From Alkalibacterium thalassium (GTDB lineage Bacteria > Bacillota > Bacilli > Lactobacillales > Carnobacteriaceae_A), in NCBI RefSeq assembly GCF_900101165.1, contig NZ_FNFK01000001.1:93007-157006 (forward strand): 64,000 nt of DNA. Direction: 5' to 3'. The notes below the pieces were generated by a model. It ran no database searches and had not been told where the DNA came from. It saw nothing but the letters and a program-made list of their open reading frames with translations. Within the stretch, counting starts at the first letter, position 1; the number at the start of each line of letters is the position of its first letter. This document shows positions 1 to 8,207 of the stretch, one piece after another. A program made the position numbers and the translations under genes.

Positions 1-2
1 CA

Positions 3-359
3 AAGACTCTCCCTATTCAATCGATGGGGATTTACACATTTTGGTATGATGGAGAGTTTCTAAAGATAGGGAAAGCTGGACCTAATAGCAATGCTAGATT
101 TTTTAGCCAACACTACAATCCTAGATCAGCAAAAAGCACATTAGCAGCTTCAATTTTAGAAGATAAGGCAATGCAGGGAAAAGGCATTAATGAAGGTAAT
201 GTAGGGCAGTGGATAAAGAACAATTGTCGCAGGATTGATATTCTGCTAGATTCTGATTTAGGAATATTCTCTTTAGAACTAATAGAAGCAGCATTACACT
301 ATAAATATGAACCTGTTTATGAAGGGTTTGCAGCACAAAGAAAAATTCATAAAGTATAA
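3..359 (+). CDS. GIY-YIG-like nuclease domain protein, 5' end outside the window
   Basis: The frame is open to the first base, so the gene starts upstream of the window. An ATG at 24 is only an internal Met. The product opens with GIYTFWYDGEFLKIGKAG, which resembles the GIY...KIG core of the GIY-YIG/T5orf172 nuclease fold, and a conserved Glu near the end (LELIEAALH) could be the metal ligand. About 118 residues are visible. The gene is followed at 60 nt by an unknown gene on the same strand and may be co-transcribed with it. Family assignment rests on the short motif only. Confidence 0.55.
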   Translation, partial: KTLPIQSMGIYTFWYDGEFLKIGKAGPNSNARFFSQHYNPRSAKSTLAASILEDKAMQGKGINEGNVGQWIKNNCRRIDILLDSDLGIFSLELIEAALHYKYEPVYEGFAAQRKIHKV

Positions 360-419
360 ATAATATCGACCATAGAAAAGGAAACTCAATATTCGGAGGT
401 TATTATAAGGGCATTATAT

Positions 420-1154
420 TTGATTAAGTATGGAAAGGAAGAGCACCTAAAACAAATTGTTGATGGTTTTCTTCGATTTTCTCCATCACAGACGTACGTG
501 GAAATGGAAGAGCTGCTCCACAATAAGGGTCAAGGTGATCTTCTGGATGGAAAAATGAAAATAAGGCTTGAGAACGCTAAAATGTACGATCCAGATACTA
601 ATGAGCTGAAAGGAGAAATTCCAAATTGCGTAGCTACAATATCAATTCAGGATGTGAATGATATGCCTATATTTTGTATCTCTCATTATGGAGTTGATGA
701 TACCAAAAGTTATAAAAATATCAGATCCTATAAAATATCTCTTTGTCCGGACAAATTGAACTATATAAAGCAGGATTTTCGTGAGGCAACACATGCGCTA
801 ATAATTCTTGAACCAGATAAATTTATAGCCGGAGTCCAAGCGATCAAAGGTCCTCAAATAATACACGATCAGATACGCTATTATGATTATGAAAGTAACT
901 CGCTCCAAATGTATATGTATTTAGCCACAGGTAATACGGAGAATAAGTTTAATGAGAAGTTGACACTAACATATGAAAACAGATATCGTCATTTATTATG
1001 TAAAGATATAGATTTTGAAAAACAGCAAGAGTACCGATTTATTGTGTTGGACGAGTTGATTACTGCACCAATTTTTTACCAGCATGAGTTTGTATCTGAA
1101 TATTTAATTGTACCAATTGATAGTTTGGAACAAGAGATAGATATAAAATTCTAG
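420..1154 (+). CDS. Hypothetical protein, possibly DUF2971-like
   Basis: The 244-residue product has no signal peptide or membrane segment. The start is TTG at 420; a GGAGG at 395-399 lies some 20 nt upstream, longer than usual, and no ATG or GTG fits better. N-terminal features (FLRFSPSQTYVEMEE, GQGDLLDG) and a C-terminal QEYRFIV recall the general pattern of DUF2971-type proteins (a short list of residues, then E.R near the end), but this is a loose resemblance. It follows the GIY-YIG-like gene and could form a two-gene accessory cassette with it. Function unknown. Confidence 0.6.
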   Translation: MIKYGKEEHLKQIVDGFLRFSPSQTYVEMEELLHNKGQGDLLDGKMKIRLENAKMYDPDTNELKGEIPNCVATISIQDVNDMPIFCISHYGVDDTKSYKNIRSYKISLCPDKLNYIKQDFREATHALIILEPDKFIAGVQAIKGPQIIHDQIRYYDYESNSLQMYMYLATGNTENKFNEKLTLTYENRYRHLLCKDIDFEKQQEYRFIVLDELITAPIFYQHEFVSEYLIVPIDSLEQEIDIKF

Positions 1155-1293
1155 GTCTCCTCTTAGACTTGTTCTGTTAATGATGTGTGGTTAATTTTTA
1201 AACATGGTATTAATGAAATCTATAATTTGGAAAAAACCGCGAATTACAATAAAGAAATAATCAGCATAGACAGTGATAGATAAGCGCTAACAT

Positions 1294-1938
1294 TTATTCT
1301 TTTATCGTAAGGTCTGCTTGTGGTGGGTTAGGATAGATTTCATTTATCAACATTACCAGAGCTTCGTTCAATTCATACCGTTCAATTTTACCTCGATACT
1401 CCAAATCACGCATGTAATCAATTGCGCTATCCATGTCTTCAAATAATCGATTCTCTCGTTTCGGCATCATTGATGTAAGATAAAGATCATGAAGGCTATT
1501 AAAAAAATTGGAGAAACCCTCAGCGGTAAGAAACTTGTTTAAGGACTTTCTATTATCTTCCCACATGTAGCTGCTATCATTTTCAGGATGTGTAATTTCC
1601 ATGATGGCTTTCAAAGCATCCCCACTTAAGCCCGTGAAATTACATGCTTTCTCCAACGAAAATGAGTTTTCATCAGTTTCACCAATTAGATATCCAATAT
1701 TTACATTAAAGAAATCAGCAATGAGAACTAAGGTGTCAAACTTAGGAAAGCTAACTTCTCCGTTTTTATGGACAGCTCCGATATTCAACCATCCGCTAAC
1801 AGCCTTTTGTCCATACCTAGTTCCGTATTTGGTATTTAATGCTTCCGCTAGAGAGGATTGAGTATACCCCCCAGCTTCCATGCACTTTTTCAATCTTTCA
1901 TTCCAGAATTTCGCTTTTTTCCTCAATAAGTCGTCCAT
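1294..1938 (-). CDS. XRE-family HTH repressor (cI-like)
   Basis: A 214-residue protein with an N-terminal helix-turn-helix (about residues 12-75; YTQSSLAEALN, VSGWLNIG) ending in the usual FFNVNIGYLIGETD. The rest is a helical C-terminal domain of unknown type, with no LexA-like Ser/Lys protease motif. The frame runs open up to 2058, but the ATG at 1938 has AAAGGAGGTG nine bases upstream, so I start it there. It is divergent from the 2057 gene and has its own sigma-A-like promoter. It is likely a maintenance repressor of the prophage or of the neighbouring accessory genes; which one cannot be told from sequence. Confidence 0.8.
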   Translation of the reverse strand: MDDLLRKKAKFWNERLKKCMEAGGYTQSSLAEALNTKYGTRYGQKAVSGWLNIGAVHKNGEVSFPKFDTLVLIADFFNVNIGYLIGETDENSFSLEKACNFTGLSGDALKAIMEITHPENDSSYMWEDNRKSLNKFLTAEGFSNFFNSLHDLYLTSMMPKRENRLFEDMDSAIDYMRDLEYRGKIERYELNEALVMLINEIYPNPPQADLTIKE

Positions 1939-1964
1939 GGGATAAAACACCTCCTTTAATATAT

Positions 1965-1993
1965 ATATTATGTCATTTATAAGTCTTGTGCAA
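1965..1993 (-). promoter_or_regulatory. Sigma-A-like promoter of the repressor gene
   Basis: On the - strand TTGCAC (-35) and TAATAT (-10) are separated by exactly 17 bases, ending 26 bases before the ATG at 1938. This supports starting the repressor at 1938 and not in the longer open frame. Confidence 0.7.
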
Positions 1994-2056
1994 CATAAAC
2001 CATAATGATAATATTTAGTTATAGAAAAACCAGTAGAAAATCGTGGAGGTGCAGAC

Positions 2057-2497
2057 ATGGATATTCAATCAAGAGCAAACCATACTATTGACGGAAACAT
2101 AAATGAGAATAAGAAGAAAAGCTTTATTGAAAAAGCTAAAGAACATAAGAAGGAAATAGCAATTGGGGCAGTGGCTATACTTTCAGTGGTGACGATTGTG
2201 CTTGTTGTAAAAAACAAGGCTACCATAGAAGCAGCCATCAAATCAACACACACTAAGGGTGGCCTAGCAAATAGTTTAAAAGGTAGAAATAATGTTGCTC
2301 CAACAATATCAGAAGTAACCCCTACAAACATTCCAAGTAATACTCCAATTGTAGAAATCAATGTCAGGGGCCATATTCGAAATCTCCCTGAAGGTTGGAA
2401 CCCCTCGGCAAGTAATAAAGAAGTTGCAAGAAATTTAGGGTATTGTTTAGACGAACATCAAACATGGGTAAATCCTTATACAAAAATAGCAGCTTAA
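2057..2497 (+). CDS. Small single-pass membrane protein, function unknown
   Basis: 146 residues. A charged N-terminus (about 1-33, Lys/Glu rich) is followed by one hydrophobic segment (about 34-52, EIAIGAVAILSVVTIVLVV) and a soluble C-terminal part ending in a motif around NLPEGWNPSASNKEVARNLGY. The ATG has GGAGGTG seven bases upstream. It is divergent from the XRE repressor and separated from it by about 120 bp, so the repressor may control it. I do not recognise the family. It might be a lysogeny-expressed membrane protein such as an exclusion factor, but that is speculation. Confidence 0.65.
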   Translation: MDIQSRANHTIDGNINENKKKSFIEKAKEHKKEIAIGAVAILSVVTIVLVVKNKATIEAAIKSTHTKGGLANSLKGRNNVAPTISEVTPTNIPSNTPIVEINVRGHIRNLPEGWNPSASNKEVARNLGYCLDEHQTWVNPYTKIAA

Positions 2498-2554
2498 ATT
2501 GCTAAGGATAAGCGTACAGTGAATTGTCGTAAAAGGGGCAGAAAGGATGGTCAA

Positions 2555-2842
2555 ATGAAAAGAAAGGAAGTTTTATATGCACTTCGAGCAGGAGAATTTG
2601 ATGGTATAAGTCATTCATATGAGCCATATAAAGGGTATGGGAAAAACAGTCATCAGTTGGAAATGAGTGTCTCTGGCGGAAGTATTGAAGTCACAAAGGT
2701 TACAACAGGAAAATCCTTTAACGGGAAGGAAAATGAGAGATGGGAAGATAGAACACCTGAAGTATTAAGTGATTCCAAGGCGTTAGATTTTATTGAGAGT
2801 CATCCTTACTACTTTTCACAAAGAAGACCCGATTTGTTTTAG
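2555..2842 (+). CDS. Hypothetical protein, 95 aa
   Basis: The frame can be extended to a GTG at 2519, but the ATG at 2555 is preceded by GAAAGGATGG, so the shorter 95-residue form is chosen. The protein is hydrophilic and Lys/Glu/Ser rich, starting MKRKEVLYALRAGEFDG, without a recognisable domain. It lies 57 nt after the membrane protein gene on the same strand and converges with the recombinase gene. Function unknown. Confidence 0.6.
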   Translation: MKRKEVLYALRAGEFDGISHSYEPYKGYGKNSHQLEMSVSGGSIEVTKVTTGKSFNGKENERWEDRTPEVLSDSKALDFIESHPYYFSQRRPDLF

Positions 2843-2870
2843 AACGAAATGTGGAGCCTTAATAGAAGAA

Positions 2871-2898
2871 AAACAGCTCGCCATAGTGCGGGCTGTTT
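2871..2898. terminator. Stem-loop between convergent genes
   Basis: An AAACAGC arm (2871-2877) pairs with GCTGTTT (2892-2898) around a 14-base loop. It lies between the convergent 2842 and 2911 stop codons. No good U-run follows on either strand, so it is a weak terminator candidate. It also lies just outside the recombinase genes, where a prophage attachment site would be expected. Confidence 0.35.
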
Positions 2899-2910
2899 CG
2901 CTGTAAAATG

Positions 2911-4503
2911 TTAGATATTTATTTCTGTCCCGTTCTTGAAAACAAAATTCATATCGTCGGCGCTATTGACTGTCACGTGCTCAATCATACTGTGCCAGAG
3001 GAGTGGATCAAAGTCTGTGAGCAGTTCATCTTGCTTCTTAAGTTCGTCGAGAAAAGCTGTCATTGTTTGGCGTCTGGTTACTTTTTCTTTAATCTGCCCG
3101 GATACATTTTCTAAATCTTCTTTGGTAGTGTCAAACCTCTGTACCAAGCCATCGTATCTTCGTTGGTACTCTCCTTGATCTAAGGCAACATTGGCGTTTT
3201 CATTAATGCATTGTTGTATCAGCTCAGTGACAATCTCCATTTCATTCTGAAGCTCGGCCTGTTTGGTTTCTAAGGGACCAGTGTCATAAAGAATATCCTT
3301 CATGGATTCAAAGTTTGCTATGATTTCATCTTTGTCTTCAAGGAGCTTATTAGCAGCCTTCACGAAGAGCTCTTTTAGAGTATCATCATCAAGGTGGGGA
3401 GTGGAGCATTTTTCCTGTCCTTTGAACTTGTGGTTACATTGCCATACTGTGCGTCGATATTTGCTGTTTGAATGCCATACCTTTGAACCGTACCAGCTTC
3501 CACATGAGCCACATTTTATCTTGCCAGAGAATATATGAACACCGCTGTGACGATTGTTTGCAGGGGTTCTCTTTTCTAACTCGTTCTGGACCAGGTCGAA
3601 GACCGCTGGCTCAATAATCGCTTCATGGTTATTTTCAACATAGTATTGAGGAATTTCTCCCTCGTTGGCTTTCTTCTTTTTAGTAAGAAAATCTACGGTG
3701 TAGCTTTTCTGCAAAAGTGCATCTCCTTTATATTTTTCGTTTGTGAGGATGCGCTTGATGGTGCCTGCGTTCCACTTATCTTTCTTGGCGGGTGATAAAA
3801 TCCCCTCTGCTGTAAGCTGCTTGGCAATACCGTAAGGAGTCATGCCTTGCAGGAACATGCTGAAGATCCTCTGGATTATGACTGCTTCATTAGGGTTCAA
3901 GACAAGGTTGCCATCTTCACCCCGATCGTAACCGAGGAAGTGCCCGAAGGGAACTGTAACCTTCCCGTCTGCAAATCTCTTGCGCTGTCCCCATGTGACG
4001 TTCTCTGAAATGCTGCGGCTTTCTTCCTGGGCAAGGGATGACATGATGGTGATTAGAAGTTCGCCTTTAGAATCTAAGGTCCAGATATTTTCCTTCTCAA
4101 AATAGATTTCGATTCCTTTCTCTTTCAATTGTCGAACGGTTGTGAGGCTGTCTACTGTGTTTCTTGCAAATCGGCTGACTGACTTGGTAACGATAAGGTC
4201 AATCTTTCCGCTTAAGGCGTCCTGGATCATGCGCCTAAAGCCTTCACGCTTTTTGGTGTTGGTACCGGATATCCCTTCATCGGTATAAACCTTCACGAAC
4301 TCCCAGTCGTCTCGACTCTTAATAAAATTAGTGTAATAATCGACCTGCGCCTCATAGCTTGTGAACTGTTCTTCGCTGTCGGTGGATACGCGAGCGTAGC
4401 CAGCTGTGCGGCGTTTTCTTTGCTCATTAATTGGCGTGGAAGAAAACTGCCTGAGTGTAGCAGGTATGGTTTTAACGTTTTTAGTTGTCTTTGTTCTGCT
4501 CAT
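2911..4503 (-). CDS. Large serine recombinase (phage integrase)
   Basis: 530 residues with the full large serine recombinase order: catalytic resolvase domain (about 33-185; YARVS with Ser40 as nucleophile, SRFARN, QEESRS), recombinase domain (about 190-310), a zinc ribbon beginning CGSCG, a coiled coil (about 410-500) and a final beta segment. It should integrate and excise the prophage through a covalent phosphoserine intermediate. The start at 4503 has GGAGG upstream and overlaps the end of the preceding recombinase gene by 23 nt, so the two are translationally coupled. It is the outermost phage gene on this side, which fits an attachment site close to 2.9 kb. Confidence 0.93.
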   Translation of the reverse strand: MSRTKTTKNVKTIPATLRQFSSTPINEQRKRRTAGYARVSTDSEEQFTSYEAQVDYYTNFIKSRDDWEFVKVYTDEGISGTNTKKREGFRRMIQDALSGKIDLIVTKSVSRFARNTVDSLTTVRQLKEKGIEIYFEKENIWTLDSKGELLITIMSSLAQEESRSISENVTWGQRKRFADGKVTVPFGHFLGYDRGEDGNLVLNPNEAVIIQRIFSMFLQGMTPYGIAKQLTAEGILSPAKKDKWNAGTIKRILTNEKYKGDALLQKSYTVDFLTKKKKANEGEIPQYYVENNHEAIIEPAVFDLVQNELEKRTPANNRHSGVHIFSGKIKCGSCGSWYGSKVWHSNSKYRRTVWQCNHKFKGQEKCSTPHLDDDTLKELFVKAANKLLEDKDEIIANFESMKDILYDTGPLETKQAELQNEMEIVTELIQQCINENANVALDQGEYQRRYDGLVQRFDTTKEDLENVSGQIKEKVTRRQTMTAFLDELKKQDELLTDFDPLLWHSMIEHVTVNSADDMNFVFKNGTEINI

Positions 4504-6205
4504 GTTTTTTCCTCCATGCCGCTTTCATTTTCTCAGCTTGCCTTTTTTTTCTTTCCTCTGACCAGGCGGGTTGTCTGCGTTTAAACTGCCATTGTTTTGT
4601 GATCTTACTGCCATCCTTCAGCTGAAAGAGAAGTTCTGTGTTGGAAACAACAGTGATGCTATCAACTTTTTCTTTAAAGATACCTTCATCAAATTCTTTA
4701 ATGGAAAGGACATCGCTAGATATAGTTTTTAACATGTTCTCTTCCAATCCGCTGTGGCCGCAATCTGTGTGAGGGGGACAGCGCCAATGGTGGGCCTTCT
4801 GACCACTTACTCGGGGGCTTGTGTTTCTGCGTAGGTTTTGCTCGCACTTACTGCAGTTTATTTTTCCGGTGAAGCAAGTGATGTTTCCAGAGCTTCTTGG
4901 GTTCTTCTTGCTGTAGGCTGATTTTGCAGCGCGAGCTTCCGGTGTCCACCAATCCTTCCTGGCCGTGGATTTCCAATGTTGAGGAATAACGCTACCGTCA
5001 TGTAAATGAAAGATGAGTTCATCTTTTCCATTCACCACAACTTTTTCGACTTGATCCAGGAAAAAATCTTCATCAAATTCTTCCAAGCCGAGTACCTGGG
5101 CACAGGCACCTTGGAGTATCTTCTCTGGGATGTTTTTGGCGCTGCACTCTGACACGCCTTTACGGTCTTTAGTCTGGCAAGTCCAAATGTAATAAACATC
5201 ACTTGAATGCTTGCTTTGTCTTTTGCCGCTGCGTCTATAGCTGACACCACAGTTTCCACACTTTATCTTGCTTGTAAAGCAGGTGGTGTTGATAGATGGA
5301 TTTGCGAATACCCCCAATTCTCTGCGTCGTGCGATTTCAGCTTGTACCTTTTCATAAGTTTCTAAGTCAATTATTGCTTCGTGAGAATCTTCTACCCAGT
5401 ACTGAGGTAGTTCTCCGTTGTTGGGCTTTAACTTGTGTGTGATATGGTCCTCAATAAAACCCTTTTGTAAAAGCATGTTACCGGTATACTTTTCATTCTT
5501 AAGGATCGCCCGAATTGAGGTGTTTGAAAAACGTCCACCGGTATATGATTTGACACCCATTTCTTCAAGCTGTACTTCTGTTTGTTCGGCGGACATTCCT
5601 TTGAGGAAATTATCATAAATCAGCTTTACAATCTTGGCCTCCTCTGGCTCAATAACAAAGTGCTCTCCATTCCAGCGATAGCCATAAATACAAAATGAAT
5701 TAGGCTTTCCTTTTTGGAAATTCCTTCGAATAGCCCATTTTACATTTTCACTTGTGGAGCGGCTTTCTTCCTGGGCAAAGGAAGCGAGGATGGAGAGCAT
5801 CAGCTCACCGTCACCACTCATTGAATTGATATTCTCTTTCTCGAACCTTACCTCAACTCCGATGTCTCGAAGGTGGCGTACTGTTTGCAGTAGATCTACG
5901 GTATTTCTAGCAAATCGCGATATGGACTTGGTTAGTACAATATCGATTTTGCCAGCATCACAATCTTCCAGCAGTCGCTTGAACTCATCCCGGTCTTCAG
6001 TCGTACCTGAAATCCCTTCATCTGCATAAACACCAGCATATTCCCATTCACGATGAGTCTGGATGTATTTGCTATAAAAGCTGACTTGCGCTGAAAGAGA
6101 GTGTAACGTTCTGCCTTTTTCTTCGGAAACTCTCGCATAAGCAGCAACCTTTTTTCTTGTAGGCATTACCGGAGCGGAAGGTTCGATTTTATTGATTTTC
6201 CGCAT
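4481..6205 (-). CDS. Large serine recombinase with duplicated C-terminal zinc ribbon
   Basis: 574 residues from the ATG at 6205, which has GAAAGGAGTG seven bases upstream; the open frame reaches 6235. The resolvase domain carries AAYARVS with Ser27 as nucleophile and SRFARN; a recombinase domain follows. The C-terminus contains two zinc ribbons (CGNCG...C, CSKC...C), each followed by a similar FDE.F...L.F.L.DGS segment, so this part has been duplicated. The neighbouring recombinase has one ribbon and one such segment. Both copies keep their catalytic serine. Two recombinases in tandem may act together, or one may control direction; this is inference. Confidence 0.92.
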   Translation of the reverse strand: MRKINKIEPSAPVMPTRKKVAAYARVSEEKGRTLHSLSAQVSFYSKYIQTHREWEYAGVYADEGISGTTEDRDEFKRLLEDCDAGKIDIVLTKSISRFARNTVDLLQTVRHLRDIGVEVRFEKENINSMSGDGELMLSILASFAQEESRSTSENVKWAIRRNFQKGKPNSFCIYGYRWNGEHFVIEPEEAKIVKLIYDNFLKGMSAEQTEVQLEEMGVKSYTGGRFSNTSIRAILKNEKYTGNMLLQKGFIEDHITHKLKPNNGELPQYWVEDSHEAIIDLETYEKVQAEIARRRELGVFANPSINTTCFTSKIKCGNCGVSYRRSGKRQSKHSSDVYYIWTCQTKDRKGVSECSAKNIPEKILQGACAQVLGLEEFDEDFFLDQVEKVVVNGKDELIFHLHDGSVIPQHWKSTARKDWWTPEARAAKSAYSKKNPRSSGNITCFTGKINCSKCEQNLRRNTSPRVSGQKAHHWRCPPHTDCGHSGLEENMLKTISSDVLSIKEFDEGIFKEKVDSITVVSNTELLFQLKDGSKITKQWQFKRRQPAWSEERKKRQAEKMKAAWRKKHEQNKDN

Positions 6206-6224
6206 AAACTCACTCCTTTCAACA

Positions 6225-6256
6225 CTATACATCACTCTAAAAGGCTATGAAGTCAA
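6225..6256 (-). promoter_or_regulatory. Promoter-like element, TTTAGAGTGAT family, copy 1
   Basis: On the - strand TTGACT is followed by TTTTAGAGTGATGTATAGT just before the ribosome binding site of the 6205 recombinase. The same TTTAGAGTGAT core occurs upstream of the genes starting at 23466 and 24802 at an equivalent position, which marks it as a shared promoter or operator of the phage. Confidence 0.55.
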
Positions 6257-6424
6257 GTTAATGTGAGAGAATAGTGTACCTAGTAAGGGCTTGTATTTTT
6301 CAAGAAGATACTCATCGATTAAGGCAAATTCCTCGGGGGTAATTATGCTTTTTTCAAGCATGGATTTTGCAATAGAAAGACTTGATTGGTATTGCTTTTC
6401 AGCTCTGAATTGATCGTCTGTCAT
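6245..6424 (-). CDS. Short SHOCT-like protein, 59 aa
   Basis: A 59-residue gene below the usual length cut-off. Its product starts MTDDQFRAEKQYQSSLSIAK and ends in a short helical segment (MLEKSIITPEEFALIDEYLL) like the SHOCT oligomerisation domain. Its ATG overlaps the TGA of the upstream zinc/HTH gene as ATGA, so the two are coupled. Similar small SHOCT proteins are often found just upstream of tandem serine recombinases in clostridial prophages (from memory). A role as recombination accessory factor is plausible but not shown. Confidence 0.75.
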   Translation of the reverse strand: MTDDQFRAEKQYQSSLSIAKSMLEKSIITPEEFALIDEYLLEKYKPLLGTLFSHINLTS

Positions 6425-6840
6425 AGTACATCACTGCCTTTGAAGCGGTCGTTTATATAGCAGTCATGGGAACAATACTTTCTCTTTGAATTGCCATAAG
6501 CGGTAAAGGAGCAACCGCAATAAGCGCAGGTGAAGGAGTAGATGGCTTTCTTATTAACCTTGTCCTGATTCGAGTTCCACCATGTAATACGACAATCTTG
6601 GTTACAGAATTTCAATTTCTTTTTTCCTGAGATCTGTATAAGCTCTTTACCGCAGTGTTTACAGTATTCCTTATCGGGAGTAACTGTAGCTGAGTGATTG
6701 GCCTTGATCCCTCCTAACTTATTTCTTTGGCAGTGGGAAGTAACAGTACTTTTTGAAAGACCTAGGGCTTGAGCGATTGTTGCATACCCGAACCCTTTAG
6801 CCCTAAGGTCAGCTATTTGATTTTTTTGTTCTCCAGTCAT
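6421..6840 (-). CDS. HTH protein with two zinc fingers
   Basis: 139 residues from ATG 6840, preceded by TTGGAGGAT. Residues about 3-40 (KNQIADLRAKGFGYATIAQALGLSKSTV without a break) form a sigma-region-4/resolvase type helix-turn-helix. Two zinc-binding units follow (CKHC...CNQDC and CAYC...CSHDC). It lies between the lysis cassette and the recombinases and overlaps the SHOCT gene by ATGA. It is probably a DNA-binding regulator or recombination directionality factor for the recombinase pair; that role is inferred from position only. Confidence 0.75.
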   Translation of the reverse strand: MTGEQKNQIADLRAKGFGYATIAQALGLSKSTVTSHCQRNKLGGIKANHSATVTPDKEYCKHCGKELIQISGKKKLKFCNQDCRITWWNSNQDKVNKKAIYSFTCAYCGCSFTAYGNSKRKYCSHDCYINDRFKGSDVL

Positions 6841-6870
6841 TATTAATCCTCCAATCGGAGGGTAGAAATC

Positions 6871-6910
6871 CCTCTCACCATTCACAGGACAGAAGAGAGC
6901 ATATTGAGTA
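6871..6910 (-). repeat. CACAGGACA-GAGTA hairpin repeat, copy 1
   Basis: CACAGGACA at 6883-6891 and GAGTA at 6906-6910 recur in the same order at 36.2 kb and twice at 40.4 kb, each time in the short gap upstream of a - strand phage gene. CTCTC/GAGAG arms can fold around the core. Confidence 0.5.
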
Positions 6911-6916
6911 CTGAAA

Positions 6917-6958
6917 AATAAAAAAATGCCGCCAAGTGCAAGAAAAGCACCTAGCGGC
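6917..6958 (-). terminator. Intrinsic terminator after the amidase gene
   Basis: On the - strand GCCGC and GCGGC arms (outer stem) with GTGC/GCAC inside (6928-6958) are followed by a T-rich run. It starts 11 bases after the amidase stop codon. Confidence 0.8.
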
Positions 6959-6968
6959 AAAGAATTAA

Positions 6969-7667
6969 TTATTCAGTTTTGATAAAGGCATCTGTAAAGC
7001 CTGCAGCTTTTACTTTGGCCAGCATAGCATCAGCATTGGACTTGACGCTGTAAGCCCCGACCTGGACCCTGTAAAGCTTCTGAGGCGGGGGAGTGGAAGG
7101 AGTAGGAGCCGTCAGCAGCTTTTTAACATCAGCCCTGAAAGTATCCATACTCTTACCATGCCTAGAAAACCAGTGACGAGGATCTCCGTGATTGCTGGCG
7201 ATTTTCTTCTGATAGCCCTCGTAGTGGCCAATGATGTCTTTCTCTGTCAGGTCATAGAGTTTACAAAGGTAAGCACAAAGCTCCGTGGCTTCTTTATAAA
7301 CTGTATTGAAATAAGAGGCGTCGGACAGGTTGTCTTCGCAGATTTCAAATCCGATGTGACTGTTGTTGGCGTCACCACCTGCATGCCACCCTCTATGATC
7401 CCATGGCAGGGTCTGATAGGTAGCGACGGTTCCATTTTTAAGTTTTCCGATAAAGGCATGGACACAGACTTGTCTGCCACTTGGTCTATGCTGGTTCCAA
7501 TGATTGTTGTACTGGTTTTCTCCCAAGATGCCATCATCTGGACCAACGTATCTACGTAGATATGGATTGTTAGCTCCGGTGCTGTGGACCATAATGCCCT
7601 TGGGCTTGATTTTTCTACCTGCTTTATAGCATTCATTTTCTGTAAAGATAAGTTTTTTTAGGTTCAT
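6969..7667 (-). CDS. N-acetylmuramoyl-L-alanine amidase (endolysin) with SPOR domain
   Basis: 232 residues. The amidase_2 (T7 lysozyme-like) domain covers about 20-185: HSTG with His28, WHAGG, GHYEG with His148 and a DPRHW segment (Asp162) fit the zinc site that cleaves the amide bond between muramic acid and L-Ala. After a Pro/Thr linker (about 188-197) a SPOR-like repeat (YRVQVGAYSVKSNADAML) could bind peptidoglycan. The start has GGAGGG upstream. It sits with the holin gene in the lysis cassette and would be released through the holin. Confidence 0.93.
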   Translation of the reverse strand: MNLKKLIFTENECYKAGRKIKPKGIMVHSTGANNPYLRRYVGPDDGILGENQYNNHWNQHRPSGRQVCVHAFIGKLKNGTVATYQTLPWDHRGWHAGGDANNSHIGFEICEDNLSDASYFNTVYKEATELCAYLCKLYDLTEKDIIGHYEGYQKKIASNHGDPRHWFSRHGKSMDTFRADVKKLLTAPTPSTPPPQKLYRVQVGAYSVKSNADAMLAKVKAAGFTDAFIKTE

Positions 7668-7710
7668 AGATTTTCCCTCCTACGATTTGTTGCAATCTAT
7701 AGATAAATAA

Positions 7711-7733
7711 AAAAACCACAGGCTTGGCCTATG
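7711..7733 (-). terminator. Hairpin with U-run before the amidase gene
   Basis: On the - strand CATAGGC and GCCTGTG pair imperfectly around a 3-base loop and are followed by a run of seven T. It separates the zinc-finger protein gene from the amidase gene. Confidence 0.6.
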
Positions 7734-7742
7734 ACGCTTCTA

Positions 7743-7919
7743 CTAGAATAGGTATTCTTGATCAGTTATGTCGTCTTCATTTAAATCTCTTGTCTCATTT
7801 TCTTTCCCGCAAACCGGGCATGTGCCATAATAATCTCTAAATGTTAAACTTCCTTCTAAGTGCATTAAATACTTCACTAAGATTAACGTCGCACCACAAT
7901 GGCATTTGATTTTGGTCAC
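7743..7919 (-). CDS. Small zinc-ribbon protein, 58 aa
   Basis: Two cysteine pairs (CHC and CPVCGK) suggest a zinc ribbon. The open frame extends to 8012, but that part overlaps the preceding gene. GTG at 7919 has GGAGG eight bases upstream, whereas the ATG at 7925 is only two bases from it, so GTG is preferred. It lies between holin and amidase genes with a similar neighbour. No function can be named. Confidence 0.6.
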   Translation of the reverse strand: MTKIKCHCGATLILVKYLMHLEGSLTFRDYYGTCPVCGKENETRDLNEDDITDQEYLF

Positions 7920-7968
7920 TTTCATCCCCTCCAAAAGCATTATGCGAAGGGGATGACATTTTATACAG

Positions 7969-8151
7969 CTAATCCAGTTTTCCTTCATTAAAAATCTGAT
8001 CGCTGTTTTCATGCCAAAAGAAGTCTAGAGTTTTGTGGCAGCATGGACATTCCTCTTGATAAATCCTGATTACCATTTTGTCACTGTTGAGTATTTTGTA
8101 ATTGATGACACATAGTGGCTCCTTGCAATAACTACAATTTATAAATACCAT
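7969..8151 (-). CDS. Small zinc-ribbon protein, 60 aa
   Basis: The 60-residue product has CSYCKEPLC and CPCC, spaced as in a zinc ribbon. The ATG at 8151 has GGAGGTG seven bases upstream. It and the next gene look like a pair of small zinc proteins inserted in the lysis cassette. Function unknown. Confidence 0.65.
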   Translation of the reverse strand: MVFINCSYCKEPLCVINYKILNSDKMVIRIYQEECPCCHKTLDFFWHENSDQIFNEGKLD

Positions 8152-8207
8152 TTGAACACCTCCATAACTTACATATGCAGAAAATGTTCAAATGGCAAAA
8201 TCATTTA

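Noticed and set aside
1939..2058. N-terminal extension of the XRE repressor up to 2058
   Set aside because: It would run through the repressor's own promoter and overlap the divergent start. The ATG at 1938 has an ideal ribosome binding site.
2843..2910. Left prophage attachment site
   Set aside because: Position fits, but no matching core could be found between this stretch and 41035-41450 by eye. Serine recombinase cores can be only 2 bp, so it cannot be proven from this window.
7158..7559. 133-aa + strand frame opposite the amidase gene
   Set aside because: The amidase has all expected motifs on the other strand; the + frame has no start signal or domain.
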